Source: Ardenticatenaceae bacterium (GTDB taxonomy: Bacteria > Chloroflexota > Anaerolineae > Promineifilales > Promineifilaceae). Taken from it: a DNA stretch of 60,504 nt. This document shows, piece by piece, positions 1-8,224 of the stretch (position 1 is its first letter; every line of letters starts with the position of its first letter). A program made the position numbers and the translations under genes. A model generated the notes under the pieces. The model was not told the DNA's origin. It did not search any database and saw only the letters and a program-made list of their open reading frames with translations. The DNA is taken from assembly GCA_011525915.1 (NCBI GenBank), contig WYBM01000080.1:1-60504 (forward strand), read 5' to 3'.

Positions 1-36
1 AGAGCAGTTGTGCTATGCTTGTCATATGTTCCATTT

Positions 37-101
37 GAAGCCTCCTTTTGATTTTCCCTATGGCTATCCTAACCGATAGCCGAGGAGGCTTCATCTTTTT
101 T
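37..101 (+). terminator. Two-tier hairpin followed by a T-run
   Basis: GAAGCCTCC (37-45) pairs with GGAGGCTTC (84-92), and inside it GGCTATC (62-68) pairs with GATAGCC (75-81). A T-run follows at about 95-101. This is the shape of a rho-independent terminator for a plus-strand gene that ends before the window. The loop between the two stems is long, so it could instead be a larger structured RNA element. Confidence 0.6.
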
Positions 102-148
102 CCCTGACAAGTTGTTCATGCACCCCTAATAGGAAGTGGATTCGGAGC

Positions 149-278
149 GCCCCTAACAACTGTTGCAGCGGAGCGCGAGAGCGGGGCTCACTGGCCAGAC
201 ACGGCCGTGGTGGTTGAAGACCTCACGCCCGCTATCATCTTGGGTCTTTCTCTCGCCCGCTAAACATGACGTTGGGGC
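149..278. other. attC-like integron recombination site
   Basis: The ends carry CCCTAAC (151-157) and GTTGGGG (271-277), which pair in the R''/R' manner with one T-G wobble. Just inside, AGCGGAGCGCGAGA (167-180) pairs with TCTCGCCCGCT (251-261) with a few bulged bases, as in L''/L' arms. Total length is about 130 bp, within the range of known attC sites. No integrase is in the window and only this copy is convincing; a weaker candidate of about 200 bp (CCTAAC near 1735 to CGTTAG near 1929) lies after the next gene. It may be a cassette remnant or a fortuitous palindrome. Confidence 0.35.
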
Positions 279-299
279 GGCATCGTGGGAAGGGTAGGC

Positions 300-758
300 A
301 CATAGCGTTTTCACAGAGGCTTGGTTTGGCTCATTTCAGGTGTCGGGTCTTTGAAATCTTGACCGGTAGAGCCACATTTTGAACGTTGACAATTTACACT
401 TTCACGGCCGTCACGTCTGGCTGCGTTGGGTACGGCCGTGAGCCTACGCAAGCCAGCTTCTCCATCTGCCGTGTTGGACTGAAAAGGTGGACGGCCGTGG
501 AGACCGACAAGCTAATCTGGCTGGCTCAAACTGTCTGTCGACTGTGTTGGTTAAAGCATACGGGCCAGGTGCGCGGCTTGGTCTTGTCGGACGATGGGGT
601 TTTGTAGGGGCGACGGCCGTGGGCAGATTCAGGCCAGTTGGGTGACTGTAAATGAGGTTTTCTGTTGTAGAATAGGCTGGAAGTTTTTGAACCTTTCGTT
701 AGACAGCTTATCATAAGCCATTTTGACGTCTTGATCAGGTCAATCTCAGAGGAAACTC
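300..758. other. Spacer without a convincing gene
   Basis: No reading frame here has family resemblance. The stretch holds four ACGGCCGT copies (404, 432, 491, 613) in about 210 bp, the densest cluster in the window. Just before the next gene, AGAGGAAACTC directly upstream of its ATG supplies a ribosome binding site. Confidence 0.5.
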
Positions 759-1739
759 ATGAAAGCCATCGTATATGAGAAATATGGTCCGCCTGATGTT
801 CTTCACCTCATAGAGATGGAAAAACCCGTCCCTACAGATGATGAAGTCCTGATCAAGGTTCAGGCGGTATCTATCAATGGTTCTGATAGGGAAAATTTGA
901 TTGGCAAACCATTATATGCCCGCATGGGGGGGCTGCTAAAACCAGGTCATCCTATACTCGGGTCAGACATTGCCGGGAAGGTGGAATCAGCCGGCAAAAA
1001 CAACACAGAGTTCAAACCTGGAGATGAAGTGTTTGGGGAACTCCCCGGCTATCACGGCGGTTTTGCAGAGTATGTCTGCACTCGCGGAAGCACCCTGGCA
1101 CTGAAACCAGCCAATCTGACATTCGAGGAAGCAGCCGCTATCCCACAGGCGGGGGTGATTGCCATGCAAGGGATTCGCGATAAAGGTCAGGTAAAGCCGG
1201 GGCAAAAAGTTTTAATTAATGGCGCAGGTGGCAGCGCTGGTTCGTTTGCCATCCAACTTGCCAAACTGTACGGGGCTGAGACAACGGGGGTGGATAACTC
1301 GGTTAAGTTGGACTTCATGCGCTCGCTGGGTGCAAACCATGTCATTGATTACATGCGAGAAGACTTCACCAAAAGCGGGAAACAGTATGATCTGATCCTT
1401 GATCTTATTGCCCATCGTTCGGTTTTGGCTTATCAGCGGGCACTAAGACCTAATGGAACTTACTTCTTCGTTGGCGGTTCCGTCGCCGTAATTTTTCAGA
1501 TATTGCTTCTGGGACCATGGATTAAAAGAATCGCGGCCAAAAACATACGTATGTTGGTAGCTCCGCAAAACAGAAAAGATTTACTCTCTATCACAGAGCT
1601 TTGTGAAGCCGGCAAAATTGTCCCTGTTATTGATAGACGGTATTCGTTAAGTGAGGTTCCGGAAGCGCTCCGGTATGTAGGGGAAGGGCACGCAAAAGGA
1701 AAGGTAGTGATAGCCTTGGAAAACAACGACAAAACCTAA
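759..1739 (+). CDS. Zinc-independent MDR alcohol dehydrogenase / quinone oxidoreductase-like protein
   Basis: A 326-residue protein of the medium-chain dehydrogenase/reductase superfamily. It has the GroES-like N-terminal catalytic fold (about 1-125) and a Rossmann NADPH-binding domain with the glycine motif GAGGSAGSFA near residue 155. The zinc-binding cysteines of true alcohol dehydrogenases are missing, which fits the quinone reductase/enoyl reductase branch using NAD(P)H on an enone or quinone. Substrate is unknown. AGAGGAAACTC before the ATG is a good RBS. The gene stands alone between an attC-like structure and a long spacer, so it could be a captured cassette; that is inference. Family call is firm, exact reaction is not. 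Confidence 0.85.
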   Translation: MKAIVYEKYGPPDVLHLIEMEKPVPTDDEVLIKVQAVSINGSDRENLIGKPLYARMGGLLKPGHPILGSDIAGKVESAGKNNTEFKPGDEVFGELPGYHGGFAEYVCTRGSTLALKPANLTFEEAAAIPQAGVIAMQGIRDKGQVKPGQKVLINGAGGSAGSFAIQLAKLYGAETTGVDNSVKLDFMRSLGANHVIDYMREDFTKSGKQYDLILDLIAHRSVLAYQRALRPNGTYFFVGGSVAVIFQILLLGPWIKRIAAKNIRMLVAPQNRKDLLSITELCEAGKIVPVIDRRYSLSEVPEALRYVGEGHAKGKVVIALENNDKT

Positions 1740-1831
1740 CAATGCACTATACGCCCATGCCTTAGCGGAGGATTCATATGATAAATAAGTCACTAAAAGT
1801 GAAACACTACTATTTGTTGATTTGACAGGAC

Positions 1832-1888
1832 TCGTTACAGTATTGGCTGCCGCTCGGCGGTCGTTACAGTATTGGCTGCCGCTCGGCG
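1832..1888. repeat. Tandem duplication of a 28-bp unit
   Basis: Two perfect copies of a 28-bp unit beginning TCGTTACAGTATTGG and ending GCTCGGCG lie at 1832-1859 and 1861-1888, separated by one G. No further copy was seen. They sit about 95 bp after the MDR gene and before a T-rich stretch at about 1936-1950. Confidence 0.85.
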
Positions 1889-2289
1889 AAATGAATCGAG
1901 ACTTCGCCTTCGTCGAATCGCATATGCCGTTAGTCTTTTTTCTTTTCCTTTATATCTTTTAGGGATAGTTATCATTGCGTGATTACTTGGATTTTGTTAG
2001 CGGCCGAAGCAACCTTTTTGTCAGTTACCACTTCTGAACAGGCCAGCGGCCGTCCACCAGACAGCATCTGAAAATAGAACGGTTTTTTCTTGACTACATG
2101 GGCATTGGCTCATAGCCTCGCTTCAGCTTGGCGGCAGAATCTTCATGCGCTGATAGTCCTTCAGACGGCCGTCGGCAGAGGTTCATAGGGGTATGGTATC
2201 ACAGCCGTTGGGTGAGGCCACGTGGGTTGGGGTATGGTAAAAACGCGGCTGATTTTAAAGCCTTTTAGCCCTTTCTCCTCCTCTTCCCT

Positions 2290-2314
2290 GAAAAGCCCCT
2301 CACCGGGGCTTTTC
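2290..2314. terminator. Perfect hairpin, terminator-like
   Basis: GAAAAGCCCC (2290-2299) and GGGGCTTTTC (2305-2314) form a perfect 10-bp stem around a 5-base loop. The A/T flanks let it work in either direction. No adjacent intact gene is evident. Confidence 0.6.
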
Positions 2315-2425
2315 CGTTATGGAACATTGACTCCTTTTGACCATACGCCGTTATTTTTATTGTTAGGTTTATCGCCCATGATTGAAGCCAGTGAGTAGTG
2401 GTTAGAAAAGTGTATTGGAAATTGT

Positions 2426-2450
2426 AAGACCCCGACAGCGGGGTCTTTCT
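2426..2450 (+). terminator. Hairpin followed by T-rich tract
   Basis: AAGACCCC (2426-2433) pairs with GGGGTCTT (2440-2447) around GACAGC, and TCTGTTTTCTG follows. It is a rho-independent terminator shape for plus-strand transcription, although no plus-strand gene precedes it closely. Confidence 0.6.
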
Positions 2451-2668
2451 GTTTTCTGCGCCCGTGTTTCGCTTCGCCTATGTACCGGAAGAAGATTTTA
2501 CCAGAGCTGTTAAGGGCCAGGGAAGGCAAGGGGACAAACTCACATGCATAGAATTCTTTACCGATGTTGACAACCGCTCACGTGCCCGCTTCAAGGCTGA
2601 TACCTTTAAAGGTCTGGGTATTGTCAAAGAGCTCCTCACCAAGTCTGCCAAAGCCATTACCATGTCCT

Positions 2669-4303
2669 CTATTTTATCACCATAGGCAGATAAATTTTTG
2701 ATTCATTAAACGAGACAAACAGTTCAAGCACCTCATCAGTCTGCTGGTCAGCTGCATATACTACCCGATTACTGTCGGGGCTGATTAAGAATAAATCTAC
2801 ATTCCCGCCATTGGCCAGGGTATCGTTTAGTTTAACCGCTGTCCCACCCTCAATTGGCACGCTGTATAGTTCAAATACATCATCAGTCTGCTGGTCAGCA
2901 TAGTATACCACCCGATTACTGTCGGGACTGATGCGATGACCCCAGACATCCCCATCGCTGACCAGGGTATCATTCAGTTTAATAACAGCGCCGCCCTCAA
3001 TTGGCACGCTGTATAGTTCGTTCACCTCATCCGTCTCCTGGTCTGCCACGTATACCACCCGATTGCCGTCAGGGCTGATGTTGGCAAAGAATAAGTTAAC
3101 CTCCCCACCACTGATCAGGGTATCGTTCAATTTAACCACGGCACCACCCTCAATTGGCACGCTGTATAGTTCATTTACGGTATCAGTCTGCTGGTCAGCC
3201 ACATATACGACCCGATCACCGTCAGGGCTGATTAGGAATATATAAATACTCCCTCCACTAACCAGAGCATCGTTCAATTTACCTACGGTCCCACCCTCCA
3301 TTGGCACGCTGTATAGTTCAAGTGTAATACCAACCTGCTGGTAAGCCGCGTAAATTACGCGACTACTATCGGGACTGATTAAAAATGAATGAACGCTCCC
3401 ACCACTGACTAGATTATCGTTCAGTTTAACCGCGGCACCACCCTCAATTGGCACGCTGTATAGTTCAAACACATCATCTGTCTGCTGGTCCGCCTTGTAC
3501 ACCACCCGATTACTGTCGGGGCTGATTAGGAATATATTAATACTCCCTCCACTGACCAAGGTATTGTTTAGTTTAACCACTGGGCCGTCCTCAATCGGCA
3601 CGCTGTATAGTTCATACACATAATCTATCTGCCAGTAAGCCATGTATATTACCCGATTACTATCGGGGCTGATTAAGAATGAACTAATAGCATCGCCATT
3701 AACCAGGGTATCGCTCAGTTTAACCACGGTACCACCCTCGATTGGTACACTGTATAACTCATACACATTATTAGTCTGCTGGTCCGCCTTGTACACCACC
3801 CGATTACTGTCGGGACTGATTAAGTACTCAAAGATAGCCCCGCCACTGACCAGGGTATCGTTCAGTTGAACGGCCGTGCCCCCCCCAATCGGGACACTAT
3901 ATAAGGCTGTCATAGATGGCTCCATATAGATCACCCGACGGCTATCCGGGGTGATATTATATCTGTTTATCGTCGTCCCTGTCGGCAATAAGCCGCTCAG
4001 GCGCACGGGGGGACTGCTGCCGTCAACAGGCACACTATACAGCTCATAGGCCGTATCCGTCTCCTGGTCAGCCACATAGACAACATAAAGCCCATCAGGG
4101 CTGATTCTAAACGAATCCACACTTCCAAACGAGGGCATATCGCCGCTAATTTTGATGTTGATCATCGCTGTTTTAGCTTCTTGGGCCAGCATCAGACTCA
4201 GGAGAAGTAAAGTAAAGACTACAAAAACTAGTTTGCGCCGAATAATTGAAATTACATGACGAATAGGGGACATTAAATGAGTTAATTGACATCGTGTGGG
4301 CAT
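2669..4303 (-). CDS. Secreted PD40/TolB-like beta-propeller repeat protein
   Basis: A 544-residue protein with a basic N-terminus and a hydrophobic segment (about 24-40) acting as signal peptide or anchor. It then carries ten imperfect repeats of about 48 residues, each with ISPDSNRVVY, then DQQTD, then ELYSVPIEGG, the WD40-like PD40 (TolB-type) signature. Ten repeats could form one large propeller or a seven-plus-three arrangement. The C-terminus ends in IYLPMVIK, a tail often seen on secreted Chloroflexota proteins. Repeats are also highly similar at DNA level, so recombination may change copy number. Extracellular location is inferred; no enzymatic motif is visible. Confidence 0.8.
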   Translation of the reverse strand: MPTRCQLTHLMSPIRHVISIIRRKLVFVVFTLLLLSLMLAQEAKTAMINIKISGDMPSFGSVDSFRISPDGLYVVYVADQETDTAYELYSVPVDGSSPPVRLSGLLPTGTTINRYNITPDSRRVIYMEPSMTALYSVPIGGGTAVQLNDTLVSGGAIFEYLISPDSNRVVYKADQQTNNVYELYSVPIEGGTVVKLSDTLVNGDAISSFLISPDSNRVIYMAYWQIDYVYELYSVPIEDGPVVKLNNTLVSGGSINIFLISPDSNRVVYKADQQTDDVFELYSVPIEGGAAVKLNDNLVSGGSVHSFLISPDSSRVIYAAYQQVGITLELYSVPMEGGTVGKLNDALVSGGSIYIFLISPDGDRVVYVADQQTDTVNELYSVPIEGGAVVKLNDTLISGGEVNLFFANISPDGNRVVYVADQETDEVNELYSVPIEGGAVIKLNDTLVSDGDVWGHRISPDSNRVVYYADQQTDDVFELYSVPIEGGTAVKLNDTLANGGNVDLFLISPDSNRVVYAADQQTDEVLELFVSFNESKIYLPMVIK

Positions 4304-4600
4304 GGGACTGCACTCCTTGGATACTATTTTATGAATACCAGCAAGCGATAATGGTAATGACCTTTCTCCAATATCTAGTTGCCGATCTTTGACAAACTGT
4401 AATACCCAATCGATCCCAAAACGATCCGGTGTGCATTTTAGACATTACACCGATTAGATGGACTAGACCCTAAGTTTGCGCTTTTTATTAACATAACGAC
4501 GCTTGGATAAAAAAGCACCTTTCCAGTGAAATAATAGCCGCACAGTCCACCTTGAGGTACAAGATGGTCAACCAAAACTATCTTTGCCCAGAGGTGAACT

Positions 4601-4897
4601 ATGCGGTTGCCAATACTATGTCTTGAGCCACGTTTGCGTCAATTTTTGTCTCAATTTGCTGGCTGCTTTAGCCAGCCCCAATACAAGTATTTTGTGACCA
4701 TAATTGTTAACGGAATGGACGGGGGGTGAAGCTGAGATGGCGCTCATTTGTTGACCATGGCCACTCGCTTGCTGGCTTTGGGTGATTACGCCGCCAGGGA
4801 AGCTTTAGCCCAGGAAAACGCGGCAGTGACCGGTATTTACCCTGGCAATCCCCAGCGGGGCACAGCCACACCGACCACCGAGCAGTTACTATCATGA
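4601..4897 (+). pseudogene. Internally deleted transposase (IS remnant)
   Basis: The frame starting with ATG at 4601 reads RLRQFLSQFAGCFSQPQYKY, which resembles the N-terminus of a DDE transposase common in Chloroflexota, and stops at about 4727. A second frame at about 4736-4894 reads MATRLLALGDYAAREALAQE followed by GIYPGNPQRGTATPTTEQLL, which resembles a transposase C-terminus of the IS4/IS1634 type. The catalytic middle is absent. The remnant abuts the 3' end of the minus-strand gene at 4919. I could not define terminal inverted repeats. The family is recalled from sequence style, not searched. Confidence 0.5.
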
Positions 4898-4918
4898 AAA
4901 GATTGGTTATCGTCTAAA

Positions 4919-5842
4919 TCAGTTGAGCAGATCAAGCAGAGCTTCGTGCGCTTCCGGGTACTTAAAGCTGAAGCCCAATGCCAGCAATCGGCTGGGGAGG
5001 GCACGACGGCCGTGCAGCACAATCGCGGCCATGTCGCCCAACATCAGCTTCAGGGCAAAGGTCGGGGTGGGCACAAATGACGGCCGTCCCATGACATGAC
5101 CCAGCACTTTCCCAAACTGCTTTTGCTGCAGGGGGTGGGGGGTACAGAGGTTAAAAGCGCCCCCTGCTGCCTGATTGTTAATGAGGAAACAAAGGGCCCG
5201 CACTTCATCTTCTATATGAATCCACGGCCACCATTGGTCACCGCTGCCCAGTGGCCCGCCGGCAAAAAATTTATAGGGCAGCATCGTTTGTGGCAACGCA
5301 CCGCTTTCCAGGCTGAGTACCATGCCAGTGCGGGTGACCACACGACGCACGCCCATAGCCTCTACGGCCGCGGTAGAAGCTTCCCACACTTCTGTCACGT
5401 CAGATAAGAAGCCTTCTCCCTTGGGTGCTGCTTCCGTGATTTCGGCATCACTGGTGATGTTGCCGTAATAATCAATGCCAGATGCTTGAATGACAACGCC
5501 CGGCTTGTGAGCGGCCATTTCTACGGCGGCGGTGACCGCGTTCCCAGCATTTACACGGCTTTGCAGAATACGTTGCTTGCGTTCGGCCGTCCAACGGGGT
5601 GGGGGGAAGCCGTGGCCGCCAATGCTTTCTCCGGCCAGATTGACGATGGCGCCTGCGCCTTCAACCAGATGACCCCACCCCACGGCCGTCTGGCCATCCC
5701 AGGCGGCGCCGGTGACGCCTGGCGGAAACGTATATTTTTGGGGAGATCGGCTTAGGACAATGACCTCGTGACCGTCGGTTGCCAGATTTCGTGACAGTTT
5801 GCTACCAATGAGCCCGGAGCCACCGGTGATGATGATGCGCAT
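4919..5842 (-). CDS. TIGR01777 family NAD-dependent epimerase-like protein
   Basis: A 307-residue extended-SDR protein like E. coli YfcH. The N-terminus MRIIITGGSGLIGSKLSRNL carries the TGGSGLIG nucleotide-binding motif. The C-terminal 45 residues (from GRPSFVPTPTFALKLMLGDM onward) match the DUF1731 domain that defines this family. Substrate and role are unknown for the family. It ends about 20 bp from an IS remnant and lies downstream of the acyl-CoA synthetase gene, but the terminator hairpin between them argues for separate transcription. AGGTAACTATG supplies the start context. Confidence 0.85.
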   Translation of the reverse strand: MRIIITGGSGLIGSKLSRNLATDGHEVIVLSRSPQKYTFPPGVTGAAWDGQTAVGWGHLVEGAGAIVNLAGESIGGHGFPPPRWTAERKQRILQSRVNAGNAVTAAVEMAAHKPGVVIQASGIDYYGNITSDAEITEAAPKGEGFLSDVTEVWEASTAAVEAMGVRRVVTRTGMVLSLESGALPQTMLPYKFFAGGPLGSGDQWWPWIHIEDEVRALCFLINNQAAGGAFNLCTPHPLQQKQFGKVLGHVMGRPSFVPTPTFALKLMLGDMAAIVLHGRRALPSRLLALGFSFKYPEAHEALLDLLN

Positions 5843-5868
5843 AGTTACCTCCTGTACACAGGTATAAC

Positions 5869-5893
5869 AAAAAACCCGGAGGGGATCTCCGGG
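5869..5893 (-). terminator. Rho-independent terminator of the acyl-CoA synthetase gene
   Basis: On the minus strand CCCGGAG (5893-5887) pairs with CTCCGGG (5881-5875), followed by six Ts (5874-5869). It begins 11 bp after the stop of the upstream gene, the expected place. Confidence 0.8.
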
Positions 5894-5903
5894 CCTTTTC
5901 TAC

Positions 5904-7685
5904 TTACGCCTCATACATAGATTCAATTTCGCTGGCGAAATGTTCGTTGATGACCCGCCGCTTAATTTTAAGCGTGGGCGTCAGTTCACCATCTTCAATG
6001 GTAAAGTCACGAGGCAGTATACGGAACTGCCGAACCTGCTCTACACGAGCGAAGAGGGGGTTTACCTTGGTATCAATCTCTTGCTGCAGATGAGCAATCA
6101 TGGTTGGATGTGTGTGCAGCGCCTGCCCTTCTAACCCATTGGCCTGGGCAAACGCGGTGGCAGCTTCCGGGTCCAGCGTCAGCAGCGCCGTGATGAAACG
6201 GCGTTGTTCGCCAATGACTACGGCTTGTGAAACCAGGTCGCAATTTTTCAGGGCGGCTTCAATATTCTTGGGAGCGATGTTCTTGCCGCCAGAGGTGATG
6301 ATGATCTCCTTCTTGCGACCCACAATGCTCAGATAGCCATCTTCATCAAACTGACCCAGGTCACCAGAGTGCAGCCAGCCATCCACCAGATCTTCGTTGG
6401 TGGCGGCTTCATTTTTGTAATACCCAAGAAAGACGTTGGGCCCTTTGAGGATGATTTCGCCGTCGTCGCCCAGGCGGATTTCCGTCTCTGGCCATGCCTG
6501 GCCCACCGTACCGATCCTGTTGGCGCCGGGACGATTGGTGCTGGTTGGCCCACTGCCTTCAGACTGACCATACAGTTCATAGATATAAATGTCCAGGTCG
6601 GCAAAAAATTGCAGAATAGTTGGGGAAATGGGCGCCGCGGCCGTCACCCCCACCCGCATTTTGGTAAAACCCAATCCCTCTTTTACCTTGCTGAAAACAA
6701 GCTTGTTGGCCAGGTTGTATTGCAGTGCAAGCAGGCCGGTTGGTTCCTGGCCCTGGTTTTTCAGGGCTGAAGATTTTCGCCCCACTTCTTGTGCCCAACT
6801 GGCAATCTTAGCTTTGGCGCCCGTAGCGTGTGACAGATTTGTTGCCACCGCTGCTTGAAATCTTTCCCAGATACGGGGGACACCAAACACCAGGGTGGGT
6901 TGCACTTCTTTGAAGTTGTCGTTGAGATAATCTTGTGGTGGATATTGGGCAAAATAGAGCTGGTAGCCGGTTGTCACGGCCGCGTGGATAGAAACCGTTT
7001 GTTCAGCGATATGAGAGAAAGGCAGGTAGGAAACGGCCGAATCGGCGGGGGTCAGGTTGAGCAGCTGTTTGGCGTTGGTAGCCGTGCGTGCCAGGTTCTT
7101 ATGGGAGAGCATCACCCCCTTGGGTGGGCCCGTGGTGCCGGAAGTGTAAATGAGGGTAGCCAACTGATCTTCGCGCAGCGCTTCCATGCGTTTATCAATT
7201 TCTTCGTCGGCTACACTATCACCCTTGGCCATGAAGGTGTCCCAATCCAACGTCATGGGGTCGTCTATCTTGACTCCTTTCATGGTAATAATATGCTTAA
7301 GACAGCCAATATCATCACGCACTTCTTTGATTTTTTGCCATTGGCTTTCGTTTTCCACCAGAATAATGGGTGCTTCCGCGTTTTCGATGATGTATTTGCA
7401 TTCGAGGGGAGAGTTGGTGGTGTAAATACCGGCGGGGGCCCCACCAGCCATCATCGTCGCCAGGTCAAAGATGACCCATTCTGACCGGTTAAAGCCAAGA
7501 ATGGTGGAGTTCTGTCCTGGCTCAAAGCCTAAGGCTACCAACGCTTTTGTTGCCCGGCGCACTTGTTGGACATATTCTTGCCAGGTGGTGGGCACCCAAA
7601 CATTATTGCGTTTTTCGTAGTAGGCAGGGGCATTAGGACGTGTACGGCCGTTTTCATGCAGTCGGTGTAAAATGGTGTCTGTCAT
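5904..7685 (-). CDS. Long-chain fatty-acid-CoA ligase (AMP-forming)
   Basis: A 593-residue ANL-superfamily enzyme that activates a carboxylic acid, most likely a long-chain fatty acid, with ATP and then CoA. The AMP-binding P-loop LIYTSGTTGPPKGVMLSH lies near residue 178, a YGQSEGSGP motif replaces the usual YG(M/L)TE, and GWLHSGDLG and GRKKEII mark the hinge to the C-terminal domain. Its style is that of FadD15-like synthetases. GGAGGAGGATTTCA before the ATG is a strong RBS. It follows a thiolase and a truncated MBL gene on the same strand, which suggests a lipid-metabolism transcription unit. Chain-length specificity cannot be told. Confidence 0.9.
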   Translation of the reverse strand: MTDTILHRLHENGRTRPNAPAYYEKRNNVWVPTTWQEYVQQVRRATKALVALGFEPGQNSTILGFNRSEWVIFDLATMMAGGAPAGIYTTNSPLECKYIIENAEAPIILVENESQWQKIKEVRDDIGCLKHIITMKGVKIDDPMTLDWDTFMAKGDSVADEEIDKRMEALREDQLATLIYTSGTTGPPKGVMLSHKNLARTATNAKQLLNLTPADSAVSYLPFSHIAEQTVSIHAAVTTGYQLYFAQYPPQDYLNDNFKEVQPTLVFGVPRIWERFQAAVATNLSHATGAKAKIASWAQEVGRKSSALKNQGQEPTGLLALQYNLANKLVFSKVKEGLGFTKMRVGVTAAAPISPTILQFFADLDIYIYELYGQSEGSGPTSTNRPGANRIGTVGQAWPETEIRLGDDGEIILKGPNVFLGYYKNEAATNEDLVDGWLHSGDLGQFDEDGYLSIVGRKKEIIITSGGKNIAPKNIEAALKNCDLVSQAVVIGEQRRFITALLTLDPEAATAFAQANGLEGQALHTHPTMIAHLQQEIDTKVNPLFARVEQVRQFRILPRDFTIEDGELTPTLKIKRRVINEHFASEIESMYEA

Positions 7686-7711
7686 TGAAATCCTCCTCCG
7701 GTATCAATTCA

Positions 7712-8188
7712 TTAAGGGACGAATGCGCATAGTATACATAAAAGAATGCCGGTTGCGTAGTGTGCAATGTCATATGTGGCTGACGTTAGCACTTTGCACT
7801 GCTGCCAGAAGGTGGCGTAAGCCGCTTGCAGCAGCATGCTGCCTTTCCAGATGCCGTCAGCCAGCTCAGCTTCCCGCGCGGACATGCGTACCGGTGGGGC
7901 GGTACCGCCGTCGGCCAGACAGCTTTCTACCAGCCACCCGGCCAGACCATAATGATCAGGATGAGTATGGGTGAGGACAATTTGTTCAATATGGCGCGGG
8001 CGTATCTGCAATTCGGTGAATGTTTGCTGCCAGGCGGTGCGGGCCGCAGCTGTATTCAGACCGGTATCCACCACCGCCCAACCCTGACTGCCACGCAGTA
8101 GATAACAATTAACAATACGCAGGGCAAACGGAAGCGGGATTTGTACCTGGTAAATGTTAGGGGCCACGGCCGTGACTAAAGCACTCAT
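7712..8188 (-). pseudogene. Truncated MBL-fold metallohydrolase
   Basis: The first ~135 residues are a metallo-beta-lactamase fold N-terminus: AVVDTGLN, then the metal motif THTHPDHYGLAGW (HxHxDH) near residue 73. Family members of this type are usually about 300 residues or more. Here similarity stops after GSMLLQAAYATFWQQC and a short unrelated hydrophobic tail runs to a stop 27 bp before the acyl-CoA ligase start. The later metal-binding histidine and aspartate are therefore missing. A 3' deletion is the likely cause, and a functional enzyme is unlikely. The gene starts 36 bp after the thiolase stop. Confidence 0.7.
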
Positions 8189-8224
8189 CTTAATTGAAAT
8201 TGAACAGGAAAGGGCAAGCCGCCA

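Larger units (their letters stand above)
1889..2668. other. Long spacer with two terminator hairpins
   Basis: No gene is supportable. The stretch contains one ACGGCCGT (2165), the hairpins listed at 2290 and 2426, and a segment at about 2464-2680 open in one plus and one minus frame but unlike any family I recognise. It may be a decayed gene remnant. Confidence 0.4.

Noticed and set aside
386..607. 73-residue open frame in the leading spacer
   Set aside because: No RBS or family resemblance; its Thr-Ala-Val and similar words come from ACGGCCGT copies.
2464..2685. 73-residue plus-strand frame near the PD40 gene end
   Set aside because: Overlaps the 3' end of the PD40 gene and an antisense frame of similar length; no recognisable motif.
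6855..7484. 209-residue antisense frame in the acyl-CoA ligase gene
   Set aside because: Shadow of a clearly coding gene on the other strand; no domain resemblance.
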